Origin: Saccharopolyspora shandongensis | GTDB taxonomy: Bacteria > Actinomycetota > Actinomycetes > Mycobacteriales > Pseudonocardiaceae | DNA: 60,863 nucleotides | Direction: 5' to 3' | Assembly: GCF_900106995.1 (NCBI RefSeq) | Contig: NZ_FNOK01000060.1 | Location: forward strand, 1-60,863 | Shown here: piece by piece, positions 25,483 through 33,748 of the stretch | How the letters are laid out: the number at the start of each line of letters is the position of its first letter | How positions within the stretch are numbered: the stretch's first letter is position 1 | Notes under the pieces: generated by a model | The model's database searches: none | What the model was told of the DNA's origin: nothing | Seen by the model: only the letters and a program-made list of their open reading frames with translations | Made by a program: the position numbers and the translations under genes

Positions 25483-26000
25483 AGCAGGAATCCCGCGGCA
25501 GGCACGGCGTCTTCGCTGTCCACGAGGCGGACGACCTTCTGCACGATGCGGTCCTCGCCCGTGGGCGAGAGCCGGATCCGGTGGACCAGGTCGCCGGCCC
25601 AGATGTCGTGGTGACCGCGCTTGTAGGCGATGAGGATCTGCGCCGACCGCAGCACGACCTCGTCGTCGGAGACCGACTCGGGCACGAAGCGGGACACGGT
25701 GCGCACCGTGCGGGCGGCGTCGACCGCCGCGATCGCGTAGCCCTCGATCATGCGGGTCACGCGCATCTGCCGCATGCGCGCGTCGTCGTAGACCATGTTG
25801 AGCGAGTCGGCGAAGTCCTCGGTCTGCGGATCGATCGGGATGATGTAGTGGCCGTCCTCGGTGTAGAGGCCGTTCCAGGTGACGTAGTCCTTGCGGTCGA
25901 GCAGTTCGGCCTCGCGCCAGACCAGCTCGATCGACCGGACGACCCTGGGGTCGGTCGTCGAGATCGGGGTCCGGGATTCCGTCGCGGTCGCGTCAGTCAT
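25479..26000 (-). CDS. iacD: IacD-like ring-hydroxylating dioxygenase, beta subunit
   Basis: A 173-residue small subunit of a Rieske dioxygenase (NTF2-like cone fold). Family signs: SIELVWREAELLDRKDYVTWNGLYTEDGHYIIP near the N-terminus, RMLEG-like TRMIEGYAI and SRFVPESV. It forms the structural part of an alpha3beta3 enzyme with IacC. Its ATG lies 8 bp inside the alpha-subunit gene end, showing tight coupling, and its stop overlaps iacE. No catalytic residues are expected. Confidence 0.85.
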   Translation of the reverse strand: MTDATATESRTPISTTDPRVVRSIELVWREAELLDRKDYVTWNGLYTEDGHYIIPIDPQTEDFADSLNMVYDDARMRQMRVTRMIEGYAIAAVDAARTVRTVSRFVPESVSDDEVVLRSAQILIAYKRGHHDIWAGDLVHRIRLSPTGEDRIVQKVVRLVDSEDAVPAAGFLL

Positions 26001-27264
26001 CGCCCATCATCTCCTTCCACTTGCCGTAGGCCGCGCGCATCCCGGTCTCGTCGGTGACGTGGGCGGTCGGCCAGCCTTCCGGACTGGTCGTCTCGCGGCC
26101 GAGCCCGCGGTTGACCATGATCGGCATCTCGGGTGCGCCCTGCGCCCCGCGCTGGACCCGGTCCCACCCCTCGGCGTCGTCGGGGGTGCCGAACCCGAAC
26201 GGGCCCTGGAAGTGCTCGTGGATGCGCAGGCGCTCGCGGTTGACGGCCTCGACCTCGGGCGGGCCGTCCGGGCCGATCGCGACGTGCTCGATCCAGGTCT
26301 CGTCGACCGCGACGGGGCGCAACACCCGGAAGAACGCCGACGACATCGACACGTTCGGGAAGAGGTTGAGGTTGAAACCGGTGCCGTGCATGGCGCGGAC
26401 CAGCTTGCGCACCTGCGCCGGGTCGAGGGTCTTCGACAACTCCTGGACGAGGTCGTCGAACCGGCCCTGGAGCGGCTCGGTGCCGTCGTCGGCATCGAGA
26501 TCCGAGTGCTCGGGCACCATCTGCATGACGCTGTGCCCGTTGCCGAGATCGTGGGTGATCGCGGCGGGATCGGTCATGAACGACATCATGTCCGCGGTCT
26601 CGGCGTCGACGGAGGCCATCCAGGACCGGTGCACGATCGGGAAGTGGTAGCCGTCGGTGGTGTTCTCCAGCTGGATCTTCCAGTTGCCGCGGAACTTGAA
26701 CCGGTGCTTGCCCAGCACCTTGATCGGGTAACCGCCACCCTGCTTCATGAACAAGTCGATCCAGGCCCTGGCGTCGCCGAGGAATTCCGCCAGCGGCTCG
26801 GCGGCATCGTTGAACGTCGCGAACACCAGCCCGCCGTAGGACTCGGTGCGCAGCGTCTTCAGCGACAACTCGGCCTTGTCGACGACGCCCTCGTAGCCGT
26901 CGGGGTACGGGATTCCGCGCAGCTTCCCGTTAAGGCCGTAGGACCAGGCGTGGTAGGGGCAGGTGAAGCCGTTGGCCTTGCCGCTGGGCTTCTCGCAGAT
27001 GCTGGCACCGCGGTGGCGGCAGCGGTTGAGCAGGGTGCGCAGTTCGCCCTTGCGGTCGCGGGTGACGATCACCGGCTGCTTGCCGACGTGTGTCGATTTG
27101 AAGGTGCCCGGCCCGGGCAGCTCGCTCTCGTGCGCGACCCACACCCAGGTGCGTTCGAAGATCCGGGTCAGCTCCTGGTCGAAGATGTCCGGGTCGGTGT
27201 AGAGGCGGCCGGCGACCCGGTCCCCGGCGACCAGCTCGGCGGGGGCGGTGGCGTTGTCGGTCAT
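25993..27264 (-). CDS. iacC: IacC-like Rieske dioxygenase, alpha subunit
   Basis: A 423-residue catalytic subunit. The Rieske domain shows CRHRGASIC (C-x-H) and CPYHAWSY (C-x2-H) near residues 80-102. The catalytic domain has the mononuclear iron site ENTTDGYHFPIVH (D-x2-H-x4-H). General type is benzoate/anthranilate dioxygenase; in iac clusters the matching enzyme dihydroxylates an oxindole-type intermediate of indole-3-acetate on the way to catechol. Start ATG 27264 is preceded by AGGGAGAAC; the longer open frame has no homology. It follows iacB by 14 bp and overlaps iacD by 8 bp. Unlike the NdmC-like enzyme at 14.4 kb it retains its own cluster. Confidence 0.85.
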   Translation of the reverse strand: MTDNATAPAELVAGDRVAGRLYTDPDIFDQELTRIFERTWVWVAHESELPGPGTFKSTHVGKQPVIVTRDRKGELRTLLNRCRHRGASICEKPSGKANGFTCPYHAWSYGLNGKLRGIPYPDGYEGVVDKAELSLKTLRTESYGGLVFATFNDAAEPLAEFLGDARAWIDLFMKQGGGYPIKVLGKHRFKFRGNWKIQLENTTDGYHFPIVHRSWMASVDAETADMMSFMTDPAAITHDLGNGHSVMQMVPEHSDLDADDGTEPLQGRFDDLVQELSKTLDPAQVRKLVRAMHGTGFNLNLFPNVSMSSAFFRVLRPVAVDETWIEHVAIGPDGPPEVEAVNRERLRIHEHFQGPFGFGTPDDAEGWDRVQRGAQGAPEMPIMVNRGLGRETTSPEGWPTAHVTDETGMRAAYGKWKEMMGDD

Positions 27265-27278
27265 CGGGTTCTCCCTGT

Positions 27279-27659
27279 TCAGTCGGGAAGCTCGACGTCG
27301 TCGCGGACGGTCAGCGGGCGGCCCATCCGGGCCTCCACGTGGGCGAAGCGCCACAACTTGGCGCGATCGCCGGCGACCGGCGTGGTGCGGAAGAGGTTGC
27401 AGGCGGCCTTGACCGTCTCCTGCGAGTCGACGTCGGCGAGGATGTAGCAGGTCCACGGCCAACCCGACGACGGCCCGACCACGTGCGCGTCGTCGTCGAT
27501 GTCGCCGATGAAGTCCACCCCGGGCAGCGCCTTGAGCTGGTCCATCATCGAGACGAACGCCTGCCAGACGTCACCGGCCTCGATGCCGTCGGTGGGCAGG
27601 TCGAAGAAGTTCTGGTTGATGCCGATGCAGAACAGCACGCGGAGCGGCTGCGCGGTCAT
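27279..27659 (-). CDS. iacB: IacB-like small protein
   Basis: A 126-residue soluble protein beginning MTAQPLRVLFCIGINQNFFDLP, with SGWPWTCYILADVDS in the middle and VEARMGRPL near the end. The pattern suggests a ferredoxin-like (alpha+beta barrel) small protein. Size and its place between the IacA-like flavoprotein and the Rieske alpha subunit match IacB of known indole-3-acetate clusters, whose biochemical task was long unknown and may be conversion of an early oxindole intermediate. It has AAGGAGAC before the ATG. The symbol depends mainly on gene order and length. Confidence 0.65.
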   Translation of the reverse strand: MTAQPLRVLFCIGINQNFFDLPTDGIEAGDVWQAFVSMMDQLKALPGVDFIGDIDDDAHVVGPSSGWPWTCYILADVDSQETVKAACNLFRTTPVAGDRAKLWRFAHVEARMGRPLTVRDDVELPD

Positions 27660-27685
27660 GCGGGTCTCCTTCGTCGTGGGGTGGG

Positions 27686-28852
27686 TCAGCGGAAACCGGG
27701 TGTGGTCGGCGGCATTCCCATGAGGACCGCGCCGGCCGCGTCGTACATCGCGGGGCCGAGGAAGGCGTGCTGCTTCGGGACGAGGGCGTCGCCGTGCAGC
27801 AGCTGCAGCGGATGTGCGCTGTGGATCGGCGCGGTGCCGGAGATCTCCAGCAGCCGGCCGACGACGTCGGACGAGGTCTTCGCGAGGTGCGCGGAGGCGA
27901 GCCGCAGCCGCGCGTTCTGCTCGTCGGTGGCTTCGTCACCGGCGACGACGGCATCCCAGACCTCGTGGCTGAGCTCGTAGAACCACGCCCTGGCCGAGTG
28001 CAACGCCGCCTCCGCCCCGGCGATCTCGGCGCGGTAGTAGGCGCGGTCGGCCAGTTTCGGGGCGCCGGTGACCCCGGCGTACCCGGCGCCGACCTCCTCG
28101 GCGTAGTCGAGCGCGGCGCGGGCGACGCCGGCGCCGACGACGGCGAGGACCTGTGCGGCGTAAGCGATCGTCGGGTAGCGGTAGAGCGGTTCGTCCACAG
28201 TGGGCCGTCCGCCGCGGATGAAGGTCCACTCGCGCGGCACCTCGACGTCGCGGACCACCAGATCGAAGGATCCGGTGCCGCGCATGCCGACGACGTCCCA
28301 GTCCTGGACGATCTCGACCTGCTCGGGGCGCAGCAGCGCGGTCCGCGGCTTGCCGCCGGTGGATTCGTCGCCCGGGATGCCCACGCCGAGGACGTCCGCC
28401 CCCATGCAGCCGCTGGCGAACTTCCAGCGCCCGTCGACCCGGAAGCCGGTTTCGGTCGGCGCGGCGGGCTGCACCGGGAAGAGGCCGCCCGCGAACGCCA
28501 GGTCCGGGCCGTCCCGGTACAGCTCGGCCTGCGTCGCGACGGGCAGCGCCGCGAGGTAGACGAGCGCGGACCCGAAGCTGGCGACCCAGCCGGTGGAACC
28601 GTCCACGACCGAGATCCGCTCGATCCGCGCCAGGAAATCCGCGGGCGCGAGCGGCTCACCGCCGAACCTCGTCGGGGTGGCGGCGCGGTAGAGCCCGAGC
28701 TGCTTGAGCCGGGCGATGAAGTCCTTCGACACGTAGCGCTGCTCGCGGAACTCGGTTCTCCGATCGGCGAGTTCTGCGAGCACGTCCTCGAAGGTGACAC
28801 CGTTCCCCGCCGGCACATCGGCATCGGGGCGAATCTGTTGGGTGTTCACCAT
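27686..28852 (-). CDS. iacA: IacA-like indole-3-acetate monooxygenase (acyl-CoA dehydrogenase fold)
   Basis: A 388-residue flavin monooxygenase of the acyl-CoA-dehydrogenase/HpaB-like class. It has an N-terminal helical domain (LADRRTEFREQRYVSKDFIARL), a SFGSALVYL and VDGRWKFASGC beta domain, RGTGSFDLVVRDVEVP, and a C-terminal helix bundle containing SGTAPIHSAHPLQ. IacA of proteobacteria is this type and starts IAA breakdown by oxidising the indole ring with reduced flavin from IacG. It is the first gene of the leftward operon; a flavin reductase gene lies on the opposite strand (30585). An 18-bp motif (28934-28951) sits 82 bp upstream of its ATG, shared with the divergent kinase gene. AGGGAG precedes the start. 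Confidence 0.8.
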   Translation of the reverse strand: MVNTQQIRPDADVPAGNGVTFEDVLAELADRRTEFREQRYVSKDFIARLKQLGLYRAATPTRFGGEPLAPADFLARIERISVVDGSTGWVASFGSALVYLAALPVATQAELYRDGPDLAFAGGLFPVQPAAPTETGFRVDGRWKFASGCMGADVLGVGIPGDESTGGKPRTALLRPEQVEIVQDWDVVGMRGTGSFDLVVRDVEVPREWTFIRGGRPTVDEPLYRYPTIAYAAQVLAVVGAGVARAALDYAEEVGAGYAGVTGAPKLADRAYYRAEIAGAEAALHSARAWFYELSHEVWDAVVAGDEATDEQNARLRLASAHLAKTSSDVVGRLLEISGTAPIHSAHPLQLLHGDALVPKQHAFLGPAMYDAAGAVLMGMPPTTPGFR

Positions 28853-28933
28853 CTCAGCTCCCTCGTAGTTGCTGGATGGCTCCCGACGTTACGAACGCGC
28901 CCGCCACCGCGAAAGTGGTATTGCCTCTGCCTC

Positions 28934-28951
28934 CGTAGGGGATTCCTTCAG
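28934..28951. promoter_or_regulatory. iac-locus 18-bp motif, copy 1
   Basis: CGTAGGGGATTCCTTCAG between the divergent iacA-like and sensor-kinase genes, 82 and 36 bp from their starts. Copy 2 (30462-30479) matches 14 of 18 and copy 3 (35410-35427, opposite strand) 17 of 18. Likely target of the locus response regulator; inference. Confidence 0.6.
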
Positions 28952-28986
28952 TGCGGGACCGGGCGCACCGCCCTTACGCTGGCTCG

Positions 28987-30453
28987 ATGCAGGTCGATCC
29001 CCGCGTGCCCGAGCTGACGGCGCAGGACTTCGTGGCGATGGTGAACGCCACCCGGATGTGCGTGCTCGTGCACGACGCCGCGAGCAAGGACATCCTCTGG
29101 GCCAACCCCGCCGCGTGCGAGATGCTCGAGTGGAGCGTCGCCGAGCTGCGCCCGCTCAAGGCCGACGACATGAGCAGCTCGGCGCAGCAGTACGACCGGG
29201 TGATCGGCCGCGCCTGGCTGCAGGAGGCCGTCGACAAGGGCGCGAGCCGGATCGAATGGCACTACCGCGCGAAGTCGGGCCGGGTGATCCCGACCGACGC
29301 GGTGGCCGTCCGGGTCGAGCTGGACCGCGGCCCCGCGGTGCTGGTGCAGTTCCGCGACATCGAACGCGAGCAGGAGATCGAGCGCGAGCTGCGCCTGACC
29401 ACGTCCTGGGTGGACGCGCTCGCCCACCACACGTCGACCGTCGCGCTGATGCTCGACTCCACCGGCACGATCCGGTTCGCCACCAACACGGCGGTTCCGC
29501 TCATCGGCGCGACCGCCGGCGAACCGCTCGGCCCGCTGACCGACTACGCCCGCCTGCGGCTGCACGGCCGGGTGTCCACATGGGACGAAGTGCGGGACCG
29601 GGCCGATCCGGTCACGGCGGTGCAGCTGGAAGTCCCCGATGGCCCGGGCCGGGAACCCGTCTGGCTGGAAGGCAGCCTGGAGCGGCTGCAGGAAACCGGC
29701 GGCGACGCCCTGCTGATGATCCTGCACGACGTCTCCGAACGGGTCCACGGGCAGGTGCGCCGGGAACGGGAGATGCAGCGGGAGAACTACCTCGCGCGCT
29801 ACACCGCGATGGGCGACATGGCGATGGCCATCGCGCACGAACTCGGCCAGCCGCTGGCCGCGGCGGCCAACTTCCTGGCCGGTGCGCGCGCCGCGGCGCA
29901 GACCGACTCGCGCGTCGGGTACGGCATCGACAACGCGGTGCGGCAGATCGAGCGCGCCGCCACCATCGTCGGCTCGGTGCGCGCGTTCGTCGGCCATCTC
30001 GAACACGTGCAGCAGGTCGCCGACCTCGACGACATCGTCGAGGAATGCCTGTACTTCATCCGGCTGCGCGCGGACCCGGTGGGCGTCGACGTGCGGGTGG
30101 ACCGCGGCCCGCAGCCGGTGCGCGTCCAGTGCGAGCGGGTGCTGACCGGCCAGGTGGTGCTCAACCTGTGCTTCAACGCGATCGACGAGATGGCGGTCTG
30201 CTCCCCGCAACGCAGACGGCTGACCATCACCACCCGGGTCGAAGGCGGTGCCGGCGTGCTCACCGTCGACGACCAGGGCCGGGGGCTGCCCCACGATCCG
30301 TTCGCGCAGACGTTCACCGCCAAGGAGCACGGCAGCGGCATCGGGCTGGCCCTGAGCTACCGGATCATCACCCGCCAGCACGGCACCATCTGGAGCGAAG
30401 GACGCGCCGAAGGCGGCTCCCGGTTCGGCTTCACCCTCCCGCTCGCCGAATGA
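28987..30453 (+). CDS. PAS sensor histidine kinase of the iac locus
   Basis: A 488-residue soluble kinase with no membrane segment. Order: PAS domain ~residues 15-125 (NATRMCVLVHDAASKDILWAN), second PAS-like domain ~145-250, dimerisation/H-box with H284 in AIAHELGQPLAAAANF, N-box LCFNAIDEM, G1 VDDQGRGL and G2 GSGIGLALSY. It is probably the cognate partner of the FixJ/LuxR response regulator at 33,078-33,710 and a cytosolic sensor of IAA or a metabolite. ATG 28987 is chosen because the first PAS begins soon after; there is no SD, and TTACGCT lies 11 bp upstream, so the mRNA may be leaderless. Divergent from iacA. Two-component control differs from the MarR-type IacR of Pseudomonas. Confidence 0.85.
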   Translation: MQVDPRVPELTAQDFVAMVNATRMCVLVHDAASKDILWANPAACEMLEWSVAELRPLKADDMSSSAQQYDRVIGRAWLQEAVDKGASRIEWHYRAKSGRVIPTDAVAVRVELDRGPAVLVQFRDIEREQEIERELRLTTSWVDALAHHTSTVALMLDSTGTIRFATNTAVPLIGATAGEPLGPLTDYARLRLHGRVSTWDEVRDRADPVTAVQLEVPDGPGREPVWLEGSLERLQETGGDALLMILHDVSERVHGQVRREREMQRENYLARYTAMGDMAMAIAHELGQPLAAAANFLAGARAAAQTDSRVGYGIDNAVRQIERAATIVGSVRAFVGHLEHVQQVADLDDIVEECLYFIRLRADPVGVDVRVDRGPQPVRVQCERVLTGQVVLNLCFNAIDEMAVCSPQRRRLTITTRVEGGAGVLTVDDQGRGLPHDPFAQTFTAKEHGSGIGLALSYRIITRQHGTIWSEGRAEGGSRFGFTLPLAE

Positions 30454-30461
30454 CGCCCGGT

Positions 30462-30479
30462 CGTAGGGGAAATCCTCAG
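30462..30479. promoter_or_regulatory. iac-locus 18-bp motif, copy 2
   Basis: CGTAGGGGAAATCCTCAG, 106 bp upstream of the flavin reductase GTG and just after the kinase stop. It shares the invariant CGTAGGGGA and TCAG ends with the other copies. Confidence 0.55.
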
Positions 30480-30584
30480 CGGGGCGCGGGGAAGTCTCGA
30501 TTCCCGCGCACCGGCCGCGTCCGTACCGTCGGAACGGTGCCGGTACCGGCAGTGCTCAATCCGCGTCCTGCGACAGGAGGAATC

Positions 30585-31097
30585 GTGCCCGAGCTGACCC
30601 CGGTCCAACGCGAGTTCCGCGCCGCGATGGCGAACCTATCGGCCGCCGTCAACGTCGTCACCACCGACGGGGCCCACGGGCTCGCCGGGATGACCGTCAG
30701 CGCGGCCTGTTCGGTGACCGACTCACCGCCGACCGTCCTCGTGTGCGTCAACCGGTCGAGCCGGTCCCACGACGTCCTGGTCGCCAACGGCCGCATCTGC
30801 GTCAACGTGCTCGGCGCCGAACAGGAGGAGCTGGCGATGCACTTCGCCGGCGCCACGAAGGTGCCGACCGCGCAGCGGTTCACCGAGGACTGCTGGGACC
30901 TGGACTCCGAGGGAGTCCCGGTCCTGCGCGACTCGCCCGCCTCGATCATCGGCCGGATCATCGCCGAGCAGACCCAGGGCTCGCACTCGGTGATGTTCGT
31001 CGAGGTCGACAAGGTGCTGACCCGGGAGGACAGCGGCGCCCTGGTCTACTTCCAGCGCCGGTTCCACAGCCTGGCCGCACCGTCGCTGAGCGCCTGA
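30585..31097 (+). CDS. iacG: IacG-like flavin reductase
   Basis: A 170-residue flavin reductase-domain protein (FMN-binding split barrel) with TDGAHGLAGMTVSAACSVTD, PTVLVCVNRSSRSHDVL, NGRICVNVLG and a C-terminal YFQRRFHSL. It supplies reduced FMN or FAD with NADH to the IacA-like monooxygenase. GTG 30585 is preceded by AGGAGG with 4-nt spacing. It is the first enzyme gene of the rightward half of the locus and has its own copy of the 18-bp motif upstream. A structured repeat element separates it from the next gene. Confidence 0.8.
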   Translation: MPELTPVQREFRAAMANLSAAVNVVTTDGAHGLAGMTVSAACSVTDSPPTVLVCVNRSSRSHDVLVANGRICVNVLGAEQEELAMHFAGATKVPTAQRFTEDCWDLDSEGVPVLRDSPASIIGRIIAEQTQGSHSVMFVEVDKVLTREDSGALVYFQRRFHSLAAPSLSA

Positions 31098-31130
31098 GCA
31101 CTTGTCCGACGAACTCGCTTCGCGCGACGG

Positions 31131-31285
31131 TGCAAGTGGCGGAACCTCAGCGCCCGCCTGGCTGTGGGATCTCCTCCTGACGTATGTCCGATACGCGGCG
31201 TCGGAGCTGTCCCCGCCAGACGAACGCCGAGAACCCGCGGCGGTGCAAGTTGCTTAGGTGGGCTAAGCGGCTACACCGCTTCAAG
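31131..31285 (+). repeat. Structured intergenic repeat, copy A
   Basis: A ~155-bp element also present at 53,225-53,395. A 33-bp block (31136-31168) is identical in both copies, as is most of a 23-bp block (31231-31253, one mismatch). Between and after them are hairpins whose arms differ in sequence but still pair: CTCCtGAC..GTCGGAG here and AAGCGG-ctaca-CCGCTT near the end. It lies in the same orientation ~60 bp upstream of a gene start in both copies. Could be a cis-acting RNA, small RNA or a non-autonomous mobile repeat. Confidence 0.6.
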
Positions 31286-31347
31286 AACCCAAACCAAACC
31301 GGGACGAATACACGCGCTGAAACCCGTCCGGACAAGGAGATCGCCGC

Positions 31348-31629
31348 ATGCCCACCCCATCTGACGCCGAACCCACGCGGATGACCCTGACCTGCTACAA
31401 CGACACCCACGGCTACGGCTGGCGGCACGTCGACCTGTTCGTCCACGACGCCAGGGGCCGCGAGCTGAACTGGGTCCACTGGGAGGTCGCGGAGGACGGG
31501 CCCGACGCGGCCGACGCGGTCACCGCCGAGGTGGAGCCGCTGCTGCGGCGGACTTCGGAGTGGCGGCACGGGGTCAGCGCCGGCGGCATGGACTTCTGGG
31601 TCGCCGACGCCGCTTGGGGGCAGCCGTGA
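31348..31629 (+). CDS. Small protein of the iac locus, unknown function
   Basis: A 93-residue acidic protein, not recognised. It reads as a compact alpha/beta unit: RMTLTCYNDTHGYGWRHVDLFV, then LNWVHWEVAEDG and GGMDFWVADAAWG, rich in Trp and His. AAGGAG lies 9 nt before the ATG, and its stop overlaps the amidase GTG by three bases, so it is co-translated with the amidase. I know of no counterpart in the standard iacABCDEFGHI list, so it may be an actinobacterial addition, perhaps a partner of the amidase. Confidence 0.6.
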   Translation: MPTPSDAEPTRMTLTCYNDTHGYGWRHVDLFVHDARGRELNWVHWEVAEDGPDAADAVTAEVEPLLRRTSEWRHGVSAGGMDFWVADAAWGQP

Positions 31630-32879
31630 ACCGCGCGTACTGGCAGCCGTGGTCGCTGCGCGAGCTCGTCGACGCCCTGGCCGCCGGCACGACCACGCCC
31701 GCCGAAGCGCTCCGGCGCTCCCGCGGGCGGATCGCCGAGACCGACGCCGAGCTGCGGGCGTGGGTCGAGCTCGCTCCCGGCACCGATCCCACCAGCGACG
31801 GGCCGCTCGGCGGGGTTCCGCTCGCGGTCAAGGACATCATCGACGTCGCCGGGCTACCGACCCGGTGCGGATCGCAGCTGCGCGCCGATGCGGTGGCCGC
31901 CGAGGCCGATGCGGCGATCGTGACCGCGTGGCGGCGGGCCGGCGCGGTCCCGGTCGGCAAGGCGGTCACCACCGAGTTCGCCTACTTCGCGCCCGGCCCG
32001 ACCCGCAACCCGGCGGCGCCCGACCACACGCCGGGCGGATCGTCCAGCGGCTCGGCCGCGGCGGTCGCCGCAGGGCAGGTGCCGCTGGCCCTGGGATCGC
32101 AGACCGCGGGTTCGGTCACCCGGCCCGCCGCGTTCTGCGGTGTCGCATCGCTGGTGCTCGGCCACGGCCGGTTCCCCGTCGACGGGGTCACCGGGCTGAG
32201 CCCGAGCCTGGACAGCCACGGCGTCCTGGCCGCGGGCGTGTCCGACCTCGCGCTGGCCTGGTCCGCGCTGGCCGGCGATCCCGATCCCGGCCTGGAGGCG
32301 GGCCGACCGCCGCGGCTGCTGCTCTGGACCGCACGACAGCTCGGCGTCGAACCGCGGATGACGACCGCGCTGACCAGCGCCTGCAGCAGGTTGCGCGCCG
32401 CCGGCGCGGTGATCGACGAGTTCCCGGAGGAGCAGCTGGCCGCGCAGGTGACCGCTGCGCATCCGGTGATCATGGCCTACGAGGCCGCGCGGGAACGAGC
32501 GGCGGAGCTTGCGGTGGCCCCGCAGCTGAGCCCGCAACTGGCGACACTGCTGAAAACCGGTGCGGCCTCGTCGCAACACGATTACGAGGCGGCCCTCCGC
32601 ACCGCGGCCGAAGCAGGCACGCGGCTGGCGGAACTGCTGGCCGACTACGACGCCGTGCTGGGCCCCGCCGCCCTCGGCCCGGCCCCCGCTGGGCTGGCGG
32701 CCACCGGAGACCCGGTGTTGAGCCGCGCCTGGCAGGCACTCGGATTGCCTGCGGTGTGCGTGCCGGGAATGCGCACCGACGCGGGACTGCCGCTCGGCCT
32801 CCAGCTCGTGGGTGCGAGGCGGCGCGAAGCCGAGCTCCTGGCGGTCGGCTGCTGGGTCGAAGCGGCGCTGCTCGGCTGA
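31626..32879 (+). CDS. iacH: IacH-like amidase-signature hydrolase
   Basis: A 417-residue amidase-signature enzyme. The Ser-cisSer-Lys triad is visible: K69 in PLAVKDIID, the cis-Ser in TPGGSSSGSAAAVA (~140) and the nucleophile S163 in TAGSVTRPA. IacH is the amidase-family member of iac clusters and is presumed to hydrolyse an amide formed when the indole pyrrole ring is opened. GTG start overlaps the preceding small protein gene. The end of the gene is followed by a long inverted repeat and a strong terminator. Substrate specificity cannot be read from sequence. Confidence 0.75.
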   Translation: MNRAYWQPWSLRELVDALAAGTTTPAEALRRSRGRIAETDAELRAWVELAPGTDPTSDGPLGGVPLAVKDIIDVAGLPTRCGSQLRADAVAAEADAAIVTAWRRAGAVPVGKAVTTEFAYFAPGPTRNPAAPDHTPGGSSSGSAAAVAAGQVPLALGSQTAGSVTRPAAFCGVASLVLGHGRFPVDGVTGLSPSLDSHGVLAAGVSDLALAWSALAGDPDPGLEAGRPPRLLLWTARQLGVEPRMTTALTSACSRLRAAGAVIDEFPEEQLAAQVTAAHPVIMAYEAARERAAELAVAPQLSPQLATLLKTGAASSQHDYEAALRTAAEAGTRLAELLADYDAVLGPAALGPAPAGLAATGDPVLSRAWQALGLPAVCVPGMRTDAGLPLGLQLVGARRREAELLAVGCWVEAALLG

Positions 32880-32904
32880 CCGCGCACCGCCGGTCCTTGA
32901 CCCA

Positions 32905-33002
32905 AGGGGTCGTTTCAGGATGCGGGTGCGGGCACGTGTGAGACGTGAGGGCCGCGGCACTCTCGGGGCGAGGTAGCCCTGAACCATTCTGAAACGACCC
33001 CT
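32905..33002. repeat. 98-bp element with 14-bp perfect terminal inverted repeats
   Basis: AGGGGTCGTTTCAG at 32905-32918 and its exact complement at 32989-33002 enclose 70 bp; the match extends three more pairs after one mismatch. It lies between the amidase stop and the terminator 33009-33058. Looks like a long stem-loop or a tiny MITE-like insertion; no target duplication is obvious. Confidence 0.5.
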
Positions 33003-33008
33003 GACGCG

Positions 33009-33058
33009 GGTGGTGCCCTTCTCGCGAGAGTTCGGCATTCGCGAAAAAGGGCACCACC
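33009..33058. terminator. Strong bidirectional terminator
   Basis: GGTGGTGCCC pairs with GGGCACCACC, with additional TCGCGA/TCGCGA pairing in the interior and AAAAA on one side. It separates the convergent amidase and response-regulator genes. Confidence 0.75.
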
Positions 33059-33077
33059 TGCGCCAACGGCGCGTTGT

Positions 33078-33710
33078 TCAGACCTCCACGCGGTGGAGGA
33101 GGATGTCGCGGACGAGGGCGCCGAGGCTGTCGGCGTCCGCCTTCGCCTTGATCCTGGCCCGGTGCACGTCCACGGTCTTGACGCTGGTGCCCAGCTTGCC
33201 CGCGATGACCTGGCTGGGCAGTCCCTCGATGACCAGGCGCAGCACCTCCCGCTCCCGCGGGGTCAGCGCCTGCAGCCGGGTGGCGACGGCCCGGCGGTCG
33301 GCGTGCTCGGCGAACCGGTGGCGGGCCTCGTCCAGCTGCGCCTGCACCAGTTCCACCATCCGCTGCGGCTGGTAGGGCTTCTCCAGGAAGTCGACCGCGC
33401 CGCGGGTGACGGCGCGGACCGACATCGGGATGTCCCCGTGGGCGGAGCAGAACACCACCGGCGCGGGGTAGTCCATGTCGAGCAGCCGCTCCTGCAGCTG
33501 GAACCCGCTGATCCCCGGCATCCGCACGTCGACGATGACCACGGCCACCTCGCCGGGGTCGAACTCCGCCAGGAACGTGGTGGCATCGGGGTAGGTCAGC
33601 GCCTGCACCCCGATGCTCTCCAGCAGGAACACCAGCGACTGCCGCAGATCGGCGTCGTCGTCGACGATGTGTACCACTGGTTCCGCTCCCACCGGCTCCT
33701 CCGAAGTCAC
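33078..33710 (-). CDS. FixJ/LuxR-type response regulator of the iac locus
   Basis: A 210-residue response regulator. The receiver domain has VHIVDDDADLRQS, phospho-acceptor D61 in IVDVRMPG, and the Lys of LEKPYQ; the C-terminus is a LuxR-type helix-turn-helix (LTPREREVLRLVIEGLPSQVIAGKLGTSVKTVDVHRARI). Likely phosphorylated by the PAS kinase at 28,987 and binding the 18-bp motif found at three places in the locus. GTG 33710 is used since GGGAGG stands 8 nt upstream; ATG 33731 or GTG 33740 would add 7-10 residues. It follows a SnoaL-like gene (38 bp from stop to this start) on the same strand. Confidence 0.85.
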   Translation of the reverse strand: MTSEEPVGAEPVVHIVDDDADLRQSLVFLLESIGVQALTYPDATTFLAEFDPGEVAVVIVDVRMPGISGFQLQERLLDMDYPAPVVFCSAHGDIPMSVRAVTRGAVDFLEKPYQPQRMVELVQAQLDEARHRFAEHADRRAVATRLQALTPREREVLRLVIEGLPSQVIAGKLGTSVKTVDVHRARIKAKADADSLGALVRDILLHRVEV

Positions 33711-33748
33711 CGCGCCTGCCTCCCTCCGCATCGCCACCACCTGCCCGC

